Assembly: GCF_031143425.1 (NCBI RefSeq)
Contig: NC_090437.1
Span: 1,178,780,863-1,178,844,862, forward strand
Source of the DNA: Pleurodeles waltl
Lineage: Eukaryota; Chordata; Amphibia; Caudata; Salamandridae
DNA: 64,000 nt
Reading direction: 5' to 3'
In this document: in pieces, positions 25,454 through 36,870 of the stretch
Numbering within the stretch: position 1 is the stretch's first letter
How the letters are laid out: the number at the start of each line of letters is the position of its first letter
The notes under the pieces: generated by a model
The model's database searches: none
What the model was told of the DNA's origin: nothing
The model's input: only the letters and a program-made list of their open reading frames with translations
Made by a program: the position numbers and the translations under genes

Positions 25454-28400
25454 TCAGGTCAGCCCCAGTATTCTCAGATAAGCCGGGCATGTCAACTCAG
25501 TAAATTCTGTGGATAAAATCTGAGGGAACGGTCTCCACAAGGTAGTCAGGTCCCCCATCCGCTGCTGAGAGGCCGGAGTAAGCTTCTCCATCGCCAGAAT
25601 AAACCACAGTTTCTGCAGCCAGGACACATATGTCGGTACCCTGTCTGTGCCCCACAAAGCTAGAATCAACTGCAGCGCCGCATTAAGGGCCAGGGCCATC
25701 TGCCGCCCTTTTATCAATCGCAGAGGAAAGGTGAGGGGATTAGGCAGGCCCAGCAGGGTATACGATGGAAATCTAGGAATCGTAGTATTAAACGCTTTAT
25801 CAACACCGTCCATAATACTCTCCCAAAATCTATGGAGCTTGGGGCAGTGCCACAGTAAATGCACAAGTGTACCTCTTCCCCCGCACCCCCTCCAACAGAG
25901 GTTAGGTCTAGTGGGGTCCCATGTGTGTATCCTTACTGGGGTGTAGTACCAGTAGGAGGCTACCTTATATGCTGTCTCCGTCCCTGCCGCATTATAGGCC
26001 GTATGATGTATTCTGTAAAAGATACTCTCCCACTCTTTGTCAGAAAGCTCCAGTTCCAGCTCTTCCTCCCATCTCAACTGTTCCTTAGATTTAGGCGGGA
26101 ACCCCTCCCCCTGCAAAAGCCTATAAAGCTCCGAAATTACTCGTTTGTCATCCTTCTTCATCAGGAGCCATCTCTCAAACGGTGTTAACGGCCTGTCTAT
26201 TAATGCCCTATTAGCCGGCAACAGGGCCCAGTGCCGGATCTGGTAGCACATCATCCTATCCGCCTCTGTCAAGCCATATGTCTCTCTCAGCTGATCAAAG
26301 GGAATCACTCCCTGCTTATCAAAAAGGCTCCCCACCCTCTTGCAGCCCCCCTCATGCTAACGTCGCAAACCTTCCACGTACAGCCCCTGTTCAAAATCAG
26401 GATTCGCCCCTATGGGGGTCATCGGGGACGGAAACGTCGTCAGCCCCAACCGATTCGCCACTGCATCCCAGATGCGTAATGTTGCTCCCGTGATCGGGGA
26501 GGAATAGAGTCCCCCCGCCCTGTACCGACGCCGGAGCCAGGGCTCCTTTCACATATGAGAGCCCGCCACCGCCTGGTCCATAAAGCACCAATGTTTCTCT
26601 GTAAGTGGGCGACTCCACTGTAAAAGAAAACGCAGCTGTGTCTCCTGAAAATATCGCAGAAAGCAGGGGACCGCCAGTCCCCCTTTCCCCTTAGAGCAAT
26701 ACAGAACCCGTCGCGGGAGACGCGCCGGTCGACCCTCCCAGACAAATATCATAACCGCCGCTTGAAGAGTCGCTATAGTCGGGGGTCGGTGGGGTCAGGG
26801 GAAGCGCCTGGAACACATACAGTATACGCGGCAAGACTGTCATCTTTACTGCCGCCACCCTACCCAGCCAAGACAGTTTGAGTCTCCCCCAGGCCTCCAG
26901 GTCTCGCTGCACCTCATGAACCAACTTTCGCATAGATCAAGCTCGTCGTCTTTGCAGCAGAAGGTGCCAGATCAACCCCTAAGTAGGAAAGCCGCGAGTA
27001 CGACCAGAGAAAGGGTTATCGGGCTCTCAGATCCTCCTCAAGCTCCGACCTTAAAGATCGACTAAGGACCTGGGACTTCTGCATATTCACCCGGAATCCA
27101 GAGACCCGGCCAACCTCATCAAGTATCTCCATAAGCGCAGGCAGCGATGTCGGGGGCTCCGCCAGGGTAATGATCACATCATCTGCATACAAGGTAATGA
27201 GATAGTGATCGCCTCCGAACTTTATGCCAGAGACTAAAGAACTCTCTCGCAAATGCTGCGCCAGGGGCTCCATGTATAGCGCAAACAAGAGGGGAGAGAG
27301 CGGGCACCCCTGTCTCATCCCTTGCCTAATCGGAAACGGCAAAGAAAGCGTACCATTGACTCGGACCGCAGCCCTCGGGCCTGGTAGATACAATGAATCC
27401 ACGTCATAAAACCTGGACCCAGTCCAAACCGTTCCAACACTCTATAAAGATACGGCCAATGTACCCTATCGAACGCCTTCTCTGCATCAATAGAAAGGAA
27501 GAGTGCCTCCCGGCGAGAGCGATCCGTTTTATCTAGCAAATGAAGCAGCCGCTTCGTATTATCACTGCACTGTCGGTGTGGTATGAAACCTGCCTGATCC
27601 AGGTCAACAAGACCCGGCATATAGAAATTAAGGCGATGGGCGAGTATGCCTGTAAGTAGTTTGCCATCTATAATCAGGAGCGAAATCGGCCTATATGAAG
27701 CGCACTCCTCTGGGTCCTTCCCTGGCATATGTATAACTACAATGGTAGCATCCAGCATACTGGGTGTTAGGGCTCCCGACGTCTGGAAGGAGTTAAAGAG
27801 CCGCACTAACAGCGGCACGAGTTCCACACAAAAGATCTTGTAAAAAGGTGCCGTGAAACCATCGGGACGGGGGACTTCCCGACCTTTAAGTGTGAGATCG
27901 CCAATATGACCTCTTCCGCCCTAACAGGCTGGTCCAACGAAGACGCCTCCCGCTCCCCAAGAGGAGTGAGTGCTATGCCCTCCAGAAATGTATCTAGAGC
28001 CACATCGCTCCGATCATCCGCCACATACAACCCTCTGTAAAACTCCGCAAACGCCTCTGCAATCCGATCACTCGTTCTCGCTTCCATTCCGGAAGAAGAA
28101 CGGACCAGCTTTATGGTCGACGCTGCATGCTGCGCTCGCAACCGGTGCACCAAAAGCTACCCACACCTGTTGCACCCAATATAGTATTTATGCTTCAGAC
28201 GCGCCATCGAATACTCTGCCCTGTCCCAATCTAGCCGTTTCAGCTGTTGCCGAACCTTCTCCAGCTCCCGCCAGTTTCTGGGCACTCCAGTAGACTTATG
28301 TGAGCGCTCCAGTGCCGCCATCCTTTGTTCCAGCTCTTCCCTCTTCTCTCTCCTTGCTTTATTATCTCTAGCGGACAGCGACATCACCTCCCCCCTCACC

Positions 28401-29271
28401 ACCGCCTTCAGGGCCTCCCAGAGCGTCTCCGTACAAGTGTTCCCGTCATTATTAAAACTAAGGTAGTCCGTAATTGCGCACAGGAGCGACTCCACCGTTG
28501 CCTCATTCTGAAGCAACGAATCTCTAAAGCACCAGCCCGTAGCACCCACCCGGCCCACATCCATATTCACCTCTACAGTAATAGGAGCATGGTCCGACAA
28601 GGCTTGAGGCTCAATCGTGGCCTCTCTAACTCGGGAGAGGAACTCCTGCGAAGCCAGAAAAAGGTAGAGCCGTGCATACGTCTTGGTCGCCGCTGAGTAA
28701 AAGGAATAATCCCTAAGCGTGGGGTGCGCCTTCCTCCACACATCCTCTAGACCACACTCAGCCAGCCACTGACACCCTGCCACTGTCAATGCTCCAGTCT
28801 GCCCAAAGCGGTGGCTGGAGCGATCCAGTTCATCATCCATCACCAAGTTAAAATCTCCCCCCACCAAGATGGCGCCATCCGGCGAGTGTAGGATCAGGGA
28901 GACAGCCTGTCTCAGGAAGGCTTCCTGCTGAGTATTACTGGCATACATAGAAGCAATAGTAAAGAAAAAAGCCCCACCCTTATTCTGATAGCCAGAAACC
29001 TCCCCTGCACTTCATGTATTTTTGGCACTACTTCCCCAGGGAAGGACCTTGAAAGCAATATCGCCACCCCAGCATGTTTCGAGGAAAATGAAGACCAGAA
29101 TTGTCTAGGGAACCACTGTGAGCGCATGCAGTGTAGGTCCGTTTGCAACAAGTGTATCTCCTGTAACAAACAGATATGGCTCCCAGACTTCTCAAGGTCT
29201 GATAAGATCGGCAACCTCTTAGTTGGACTATTAAGCCCGCGGACATTCAAGCTTATGCACTTAATAGTCAT
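25454..29271 (-). pseudogene. L1 ORF2 (endonuclease-reverse transcriptase), frameshifted
   Basis: On the minus strand ORF2 starts near 29271 with MTIKCISLNVRGLNSPTKR, the standard L1 endonuclease opening. Endonuclease motifs LLQEIHL, VGGDFNLVMD and SDHAPITVEV follow. The reverse transcriptase shows SYRPISLL, SIDAEKAFDRVHW, RQGMRQGCPLSPLLFALYME and LYADDVI, and the C-terminal Cys/His region reads CWRGCGGRG...HLLWHCPKLHRFW. The reading frame changes several times (near 28940, 28155, 27820, 27360, 27010 and 26340-26930), so no full protein can be made. The catalytic motifs themselves are mostly preserved, suggesting moderate age. The encoded protein would have nicked target DNA and reverse-transcribed its own RNA. 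Confidence 0.9.
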
Positions 29272-29619
29272 ACAGCAGGTAGGAAAGAGCACTCAGAAAA
29301 GGAGGAGCCCCGCGAGGGAACCATAGTCCAGGACAGCAACTTGACCCTTCCGAGCAACAGGGCCAAGTCGCTAAACCACACAATGACCGGGATCTCAGGG
29401 AAGCACACCAACAGAAAACCATTACACACAACAGGTGCTCACAGCAAAAAAGTCCTCTCACACACATCTCCATAGAGGTAAAGTCTCGACAGGGCATTAG
29501 AACCTCCCAAGTTCGTCAAGCCAAGTCCACTGACTCCACCACCCGGGCCCCTCTTAAACGACCACAAGGCCTTAAACAATGCGACCCCCATTAGTCCAGT
29601 CTTCCACGGCTGCCTCTCC

Positions 29620-30635
29620 CTTAAGCACTAGTCCCAGCGGCCATGGTGCTCAGCGCCGACTGCCGTTCCGACATCTGTTCCGAAGCCATAGGTCGCTGCT
29701 GCTTCCTCCTTCTCTCCTTCCGCCGCCAGCGTGAACGGCCTCTGCCAGCCAAGCCAACGTTCGCACCCAGACCCTGGCTATCACCCTCCAGGTGCAGAAT
29801 CCGATTCGCCTCCGATATTGACTTCACCTGTGAAGCTGATCCTCCCATCGGAAGACTAGGCGAAACGGATGACCCCAAGAGTAAGACACATTGTGCGCTC
29901 GCAAATGCTCAGTAATGGGCTTTATTTCTCGCCACCGCTGTAAAGTCTGAACCGAGAGGTCCTGAAATAGTTGGAGCGCGTGCCCTCTGAAGTGGACCTG
30001 TGGATGACTACGAGCCCACTGCTTTCTTTAAGCCCTTAGCTGTGGACACAGGCTAGAATATCTGGCGGGCGGTCTCTGGCCCCACCAGCTCGGCCCACTC
30101 GATTAACTCTATCTAGCGTGATCTCCCAGGTCTCCTCCAGGCCAAGTATTGAGCGAAACAGTTCCACCACAAAGTCTCCAATGCCCTTCTTCTCAGCCCC
30201 AGACAGCACTCCTCTGATGCGAATATTATGCCTTCTTGAGCGATTCTCCAAGTCCTCCACCGCTATCTGCAGGAGGTCCTGCTGCTCCCGAAGGCGGACG
30301 AACTCCTGTTGCAGGTCCGCCACTTCCTCACCACGGGAGATCTCACCCTCCTCCATCAGTGCCACCCGCTCTCCCAGGGACGTAACCTCCTCTCGCAGCT
30401 TCTTCACCCCTTGAGATATGTCCCTGCGAAGTTCCTGTATATCGCTCCGTAGTGAGTCAAACAAGGAGGTAAGAAAGCCCTTCGTGACAGGGGTCCCCAC
30501 CTCCTCTTCCATCTCCCCCCGTATCTCTGGGGACTTCGTCACCGGTGGCCCGTCAGCAGCTCCACCCGGCACCGGGCATGTTCCAGCCAGCATGTCTCTA
30601 ACTGACTGCTCCCGCTGAGACTTGGAGGCAGCCAT
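29620..30635 (-). pseudogene. L1 ORF1 (RNA-binding coiled-coil protein), frameshifted
   Basis: The first 199 codons from ATG at 30635 are open: a basic N-terminus (MAASKSQREQSVRD), a coiled coil with LRSDIQELRRDISQGVKKL, and the start of the RRM-like region with ENRSRRHNIRIRGV. A stop at 30036 is followed in other frames by C-terminal-domain-like text (RWREIKPITEHLRAHNVSYS, then WGHPFRLVFRWEDQ), so at least one frameshift separates the RRM from the C-terminal domain. In L1 this protein coats the transcript as a trimer. It lies upstream of ORF2 as expected. Confidence 0.85.
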
Positions 30636-30639
30636 TACT

Positions 30640-31287
30640 CCTGCTTCTCTACTGCGACCATGCAGTCACCCAGCCAGGGCCCCCTCGCGGTATCTCCAGG
30701 GGACCAGGCCTCACCAGGCCTCGTATTCCACCAGCCGCCACTGCCCTTTCGCTCCTAGACTCTTAATGGCCACTCACCACCCAGCTGCTTCTTGTAGCAC
30801 CCGTTGGGGCCACCGCGGGCCGATCGCACTGCCGATCAGCGGCCCAGCATCTTCGCGCCACTCTATGCTATCTCTCTCCAGAGCCGGGGTAGCCCGGTAA
30901 CACCCCGGCTCATCCGCCACCTCGTTTGGGGCCTCCGTCCGCCCGGAGGGTCGAGCAATGCGGGCACGTCAGCCCCGTATGGCCGCCTGCGCACCACTCC
31001 ACGCCGGGCCCCCGTCGCAGCTCCACTGCGCGATATCACCGCAGCCCCACCTGTGCTCCTGCAGCAACTGCACCCGCAGCGAAAGGCTGCCGGGCCCGGG
31101 GCCCACCACGCGGCTCCGTCCTCGGCGTGCCACACTCACCGGAACCCAGCGCGGGCCCAGGCCGCGCGGCTTCGCGCCTCCACCTCTCGCCGCAGCGGGA
31201 GTCTCCTACGTCCTCGGGGCACCCTCTGCTCCTCGGGACCAGCCGCTGCCTCCAGGCACCCCGGGACATCGATCTCCGGGGTCGCAA
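30640..31287 (-). promoter_or_regulatory. GC-rich 5' UTR of the L1 element (inner part)
   Basis: A strongly GC- and CpG-rich stretch upstream of ORF1 that resumes at 32220-32461 after the nested insertion. Long open frames on both strands here look like compositional artefacts. L1 5' UTRs hold an internal promoter; none can be pinpointed here. Confidence 0.6.
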
Positions 31288-31293
31288 GGCTGC

Positions 31294-32213
31294 TGTAGTG
31301 AATCCTACTTCGTTTTAATGGGATAACAGGAGTTAGCTTAGCCTCTGGCTCGCAGACTCGTGCCCCCATCACCTAGTGACTTTTAACCTACTTAGCTTGC
31401 TCTGTCTTAGCCCATTTAATTATTTATTTCTTCTAAGATGGCTGCCTTGTTTATAGATAGGCCACTTGTTATGGGTAACATTATCAGTGTCACCGAGCCA
31501 AGGCGTCAAGATCAAGCACCAAAGACAAACAAACAGTAGGTGTTCACACTTAGGGATTTTCCCTCTATATATTTTCAAGGGATTGTTTATATTAATTTCT
31601 GTCCCAAGCATGTCTGTTATCTATTGTTTAGGAACACACCTATGTCAGGGGTCCTTGTAGATCTGTATAAATACATCACACTTTAGACAGATAATCAGAG
31701 GGATTCCGACCAGAGGGCATCGCCACCATCGCTGATACCGATGCTGCAGTCGTCTTGACGCTGACCCAGTCTTCGTGTCCCTGCGGAGTCTGAGATAGAG
31801 ACTTCATTCCAAGGTAACGAGGGTTGGGGGCTCCTCTCATGGGCATGGCCTTGGCAGATTAGGATTAACAAACCCAGCTCTCCTTTAGGTAGGAGGTTAG
31901 GCCTTTCATATTAGGGTATTAGGGCATATTACATCTCATATATCTTTTCTACGTATTGCAAGATGGTGGGGGTCTTTGTAATAATGACTCTCGTCTTCAC
32001 AATTCTGTTTCTTGCATTATTCATTATCCTAATCATTGCAGCCCATGCAACTTATCGCAAATTGCAGTTATGTTAAATAAAAACTATTGAAACTCTACTG
32101 CATCTTTGTCATTGCCTGTGTTTGTATGAGACATGATATATCTGTGAGAAAGGGGTAATCTCCGTTTAACCACGACACTCCCTGAGATGTCTTTTCTCTA
32201 GTCCATGAGTAAC
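31294..32213 (+). mobile_element. Solo-LTR-like insertion inside the L1 5' UTR
   Basis: AT-rich DNA interrupts the GC-rich L1 leader and is flanked by GGCTGC on both sides (31288-31293 and 32214-32219). It begins TGTAGTGAATCC, has a TATA box (TATAAATA, 31666-31673), a GT-type splice donor-like AAGGTAACG, and an AATAAA at 32076-32081 followed by a T/G-rich stretch: the layout of an LTR with U3, R and U5 on the plus strand. A canonical CA end would be at 32177, 36 bp before the second GGCTGC, so the exact right end is uncertain. No gag, pol or env sequence is present, so it is compatible with a solo LTR of an endogenous retrovirus or related element. Confidence 0.6.
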
Positions 32214-32579
32214 GGCTGCCATAAATCACCTTTTTCTATTGTCTTTCTGATGAGGTGCTGCTAGTGAGCCGGTAAGGTTGGGACAACAGCTGCGACTTGT
32301 TGTAGGAAAGGCGTAGTCGCCTACAAACAAAAGTACTGTCATCCTTAAACCAGCAGTCTTGCTCAGAGCAAGAGTCCAAACTACGACACTGCTTTCTGGG
32401 GCCCGGGCGGCAGAACTCAGAGGAATGCGTCCGCTCATCCGCCATCTTGGCCACGCCCCCATTGAGTTCACTTTATGTTGACTGGACACAATATTTTCTT
32501 TCCTGTGCTTTCAATAGAAAAATAACTGCACTCTGTGACTTGTAGTCTCCATTGTCTTTAAAAAGAATCAATTGGATTA

Positions 32580-32755
32580 ACCCATGATGGTTACACAGAA
32601 CCACGCATGGCTTAACAATGCAGCCGGAACCATGACCGTGTCTTTACCACGCATGCCTTTACCACTCATGCCTTTACAATGAATTTTGTTGTAAAAGCAT
32701 GGATAGTAAAGGTATATGTGGTAACGCCATGCGTGGTTGTGTGATACAATCCCAC
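32580..32755. repeat. Inverted-repeat left flank of minisatellite array 2
   Basis: AACCACGCATGG at 32599-32610 is repeated in inverse as CCATGCGTGGTT at 32727-32738. Words such as CCACGCATGCCTTTACCA recur between them. The same CACGCAT words occur at the hairpin end of array 1, which ties both arrays to one element family. Confidence 0.7.
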
Positions 32756-33995
32756 CTACTCCCCCACCCAACTCTAAAACCTACCCTGTCCTAAAAACTA
32801 CCCACCCTGTCCTAAAAGTTACCCCGACCCCCCGCCCTATACCCTAAAATCTACCCTGCCATGTCTTAAAAACTACCCTGACCCCCACTCTGCACTAAAC
32901 CCTAAAAGCTACCCTGCCATGTCCCAAAACCTTCCTCATCTACCCTGACCCCCCGCCCTGAACCGTAAAACCTACCCTGTACTAAAAACTATCCAACCAA
33001 GTCCTAAAAACTACCCAACCCTAAACCACTGCCCTAAACCGTAAATCCTACCCTGTCCTAAAAACTACCCCGCCTGCCTGCCCTAAACCCTAAAACATAC
33101 CCTGTCCTAAGAACTGCCCCACCCTGTTCTAAAAACTATCCAGACTCCCCCACCCTAAAAACTACCCCACCTTGTCCTAAAAACTACCCTGATCCCCCAC
33201 CCCGCCCTAAACCCTAAAATCTACCCTGCCCTGTCCTAAAAACTACCCAGACCCCCTGCCCTAAACCCTAAATTCTACCCTGTCCTAAAAACTACTCCAC
33301 CTTGACCTTAAAAACTTCCCTGACCCCCGCACTGTGCCCTAAACCCTACCCTGTTCTAAAAACTACCACACCACACCCTGTCATAAATGCTACACCGACC
33401 CCCTGCCCCTGACCTAAACCCTAGAACCTACCCTGCTGTGTCTCAAAAAACTACCCTGAACCCCCAACCCCTCCCTAAACCCTAAAAGCTACCCTGTCCT
33501 AAAAACTACCCTGACCCCCCCACTCCACCCTAAACCCTAAAACCTACCCTGCCCGGACCTAAAAACTACCCGACACCCCCAGCCCAGCCTAAATCCTAAA
33601 ACCTACCCTGTCCTAAAAACTAACCAGACCTGTCCTAAAAACCAACCTGATCCCCCATTTTAAACCCTAAAACCTACCCTGTCCTAAAACCTACCGTGCC
33701 CTGACCCCCCGCCCTGAACCCTAAAACGTACCCCACCCTGTCCTAAAAACTACCTCGACCCCCCCGCCCCTGCCCTGAACTCTAAAACCTACCCTGTCCT
33801 AAAAGTACCCCAACAAGTCCTAAAAAGTACCCGGACCCTGCACTGCACCCTAAAACTTCCCCCGCGCTGTTCTAAATACTACCCCACGCTGTGCCCTGAA
33901 CCCTCAAATCTATCCCACCATGTCATGAAAACTACCCCGCCCTGAACTCTAAAACCTACCCCACCCTGTTCTTAAAAATCCTCCCACCTGCTCCA
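32756..33995. repeat. C-rich minisatellite array 2
   Basis: About 1.2 kb of irregular tandem units such as CCTACCCTGTCCTAAAAACT with ACCCCGACCCCC spacers and many CCCTAAACCCTAAAA words. The units resemble but are not identical to array 1. It ends at AGCCCCACTTAGCGG and a CACGCATATGC-containing terminus (34040-34160) related to the hairpin of array 1. Confidence 0.9.
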
Positions 33996-33999
33996 GCCC

Positions 34000-34165
34000 C
34001 ACTTAGCGGCCGCCGTCTTCCTTTCCCGGTTGTTCCTTCTGTGTGCCTGAGCCACGCATATGCATTGTGTCTTAACCATGCATTTGCGGGGTTCAAGCAC
34101 ATGCATGGTTCAGGCAAGTGTGGTAACACGTGCGTGGCTACACTACGCATTACTCTGGCCACGTA
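34000..34165. repeat. Right terminus of minisatellite array 2
   Basis: Contains GAGCCACGCATATGC, CTTAACCATGCAT, AGCACATGCATGGTTCAGGC and AACACGTGCGTGGC, partly inverted copies of each other. It corresponds to the hairpin end of array 1 but is more diverged. Confidence 0.65.
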
Positions 34166-34989
34166 GAAAAGGCAGTTTCCCACCCATGACAGCAACTTGT
34201 AAAATAAAATGAAAGGAAACATGGTGCCCTGTGAATATTGATAAATTTGGCAGCCTTATATAGGTAGCCTTAGATGACACAGGGCACATAACTCTGCTTT
34301 TTCAGAACCTGCATTTGATAAAATCCCTTTTATACTTAGCCATGGCCCATTAATCTGATAGGCACATGCTCATGGCACAATGATTAAGGAATTATCCTGT
34401 TTCACAGCAGCATAATGTGCCATAATTGTATTAGGTAGACCATTCTATTGCTAGAAGCATTTGTCTAGAACAATTAATATGTTAGTATGTTTGTGTTTAA
34501 TTTTCCTCTATTTTACCTAACTCAGTATTTCTGTTGAGGCCCATTGTTCTAGAATAATACAATTTCTGAAATTTTACAAACATGTCATACAATGTTTCCA
34601 AAGGAATCATAAGGGGTTTTGATATAATAAAGTAGTATGCATCCTGGGTGCTGTTGGAAATATTGAAATATAAAACAACTTTTTCAAGCCACTACCAGAG
34701 ATGCCTTTTTAGCTAGCTCTTAAGGGTATATGAGCATGCTTGATATGTATGCAAATCTTTCTCCCAATCCCTGTAAAAAAGCAAATGAGTCTTCCTAATT
34801 TTTTACAAAGCTACTTTATTTCAAACACTGAGAAATAGACGATAATAGAAATGTCTATCATCTGCATGGTATCCTTCCAGATTTTTGCTTTCACTACGAT
34901 GTTTTTGCTGAACCCTTTCCTGTTGACAATAGAACTCTGCACACTTTTACTCCTCCTAACTAGTGATCAAGTGCTTGTGACGTCCCTTC

Positions 34990-36870
34990 CAAACAGGGTA
35001 GAATTGGTATACAGCTGATTGACACATTTAATTTACTTATAGGTTCCTACCAGATGGTGTTATATGCACCTTGGGACTTGAAAATAAATGTTACTAGTGG
35101 GCCGCAACACTGAAGGTCAACCCACTAAAGTAGCACTTTAAGGAATGTCTGAGGTCTGTCATTGGAGCCTGTGTGCAGTTTTAAAACTGAAATTTTGACC
35201 AGGCAAAATAAAATATTTGCAGGCCTAGTTTCCTTTCTAATAATTGTAAGTCACTCCATAGGGCAGAGTGCATGGTATTTAAAAAGTAGGACATTTGTAC
35301 TTAAGTTTTACATGTCCTGGCAGTACAAATAATCCAAAGTAATTTTTCTCTGTAGCAAGGCTACCTTCCCATAGTCCAACACCGAGTTACCCTATTACGT
35401 TTATTAAGAGATACATTCTGAATGCAGGCAGCTTGAAAATACTTCTTCCACTTATTTTAATTGTAAATTAGAATCCACTTTAATGGTAAAGTCAGATTTT
35501 AGATCACTACTTTGTAAATGACACTTTTAGAAATTTGGCTTTTCTCTCTTAATCAAATTTGCTTTTCTACCAATTTCCAATGTCACATGACTGTTAAAGG
35601 CTCCTCTTTGGCGTGATGTGTATTCCTCCTAGACAATTGACAAAGGACCTGGAAGGAGGTTAGAGTCTGTACCTAGCCCTTCTTGACTTCAAAAGATACC
35701 TAACATGTCACTGGCCAATGCAGATCACTTCTGTGCCTGTCTGCCCTTTGTTTCACTAGACAGACTGGAGCCAAACCCATAGAAAAGGGAAGAACTGACT
35801 AGAACCAGTTTTATGGTTAGACAAAGAGGTGTTCCCCCACCCATAGGCAGTCACAAAGTATAAAAGTGATTCCATCAGAAACTAGAATCTGAACACTCCT
35901 GGACCTGAGAAGATCCAAAATAAGGACTGATCTACTCTCTAAAGAAGGAAAATCGGTCCTGCTTGCTTCAACCCAGGACCCTGGAAGTTACTCAAAGTGT
36001 CAGTTGGCTGACCTCATGTTTGAGCTACAGGACACAAGAAGCTTCCAGAGGCCTTTCCTGCTTTCCAGCTAACAACTGCCAACTGAACCTGACCTGGTTC
36101 CCTTAGCTATGGGTACCCCAAGAGCTATTATCGGAGTCCTGGACCTTTGGCTGAAGTCAGAGTGTAATTCTCCCTACCTATCAGATCCAAAGTGAAGCAA
36201 AGAGAGCAATGAAGCTTCTAATTGAAGGGATCACTATATGCAACACAGAGCAACCCAGAGCCCTTGCAACCCAGAGCAGGGCCTTGCCACACAGCTGAAA
36301 GTTTCACCAAATCCAACAGTGAGCTAGGGAAAGCCTCCTAGACCCACACTGTGCAGACCCTGAAGGAAAGCTTCACTGGATCCAAAGGGAGTAAAACCAA
36401 GCCCAGCAGAGCCACTCAGCTCCTATCTAAAGACTTCATCGGATTCAATGCCGAGTGACATGAAGCACTGCAAAGCCTTACCCTGCAGCTGAAAGGTTCA
36501 CAAGATCAAACACTGAGCAATGCAAAGTCTCTCATACCCACACTGCGCAGATCCCTTTGGCAAGCTTCGCCTGCGCTATTTTTACCCTTTTTTAAATTTA
36601 AAAACTAATTACTCCGGTTCTACAAATTGGATTTTTGTTGTTTAGTTGTCATCTTATTTATTAAAATATACACTATTGTTCTAATGAGGTTTGAGTTTTT
36701 CTTTTTCTATGCTTTCACTTTCTTACTGTTTCATTGCTGCACACATTCTTTAAATATTGCCTCTAAGTTAAGCCTTACTGCTTTTGTGCCAAGCTAGCAG
36801 AGTGTAGGCATAGGTTTATTTAGTGACGTTTGTGGGTCAGCCCGACTAGGATTGTGATTATTACTTGAAG
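34990..36870 (-). repeat. Dispersed LTR-like repeat, diverged copy
   Basis: The left part (35020-35330) matches 9130-9440 in the same orientation: ATTTAATTTACTTATAGG, TGTTACTAGTGGGCC, TGTGCAGTTTTAAAACTG and a CATAGGGCAGAGTGCATGGT tract. The right end, read on the minus strand, resembles the starts of the TGTTAGAAATGGGG family (AATCCTAGTCGGGCTGAC, TAGCTTGGCACAAAAGCAGT, AAGGCTTAACTTAGAGGCAA). Boundaries are approximate. No coding capacity. Confidence 0.55.

Larger units (their letters stand above)
25070..32461 (-). mobile_element. Full-length but decayed L1-type LINE
   Basis: The element is flanked by a 16-bp direct repeat, TTGAGTTCACTTTATG, at 25054-25069 and 32462-32477. On the minus strand its 5' end reads GGGGGCGTGGCCAAGATGGC, the GC-rich start common in vertebrate L1 elements. 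A GC-rich 5' region, a coiled-coil ORF1, and an ORF2 with endonuclease and reverse transcriptase follow. The 3' end carries ATCAATAAA and no long poly(A). Length is about 7.4 kb including a nested ~0.9-kb LTR-like insertion (31294-32213). Both ORFs are broken, so it is not autonomous now. It could belong to the L1 or Tx1 side of the L1 superfamily; a random-looking target duplication favours ordinary L1. Confidence 0.9.

Noticed and set aside
30804..31326. GC-rich open frames of 120-164 codons on the plus strand
   Set aside because: They are antisense to the CpG-rich 5' UTR of the L1 element and contain no known domain.
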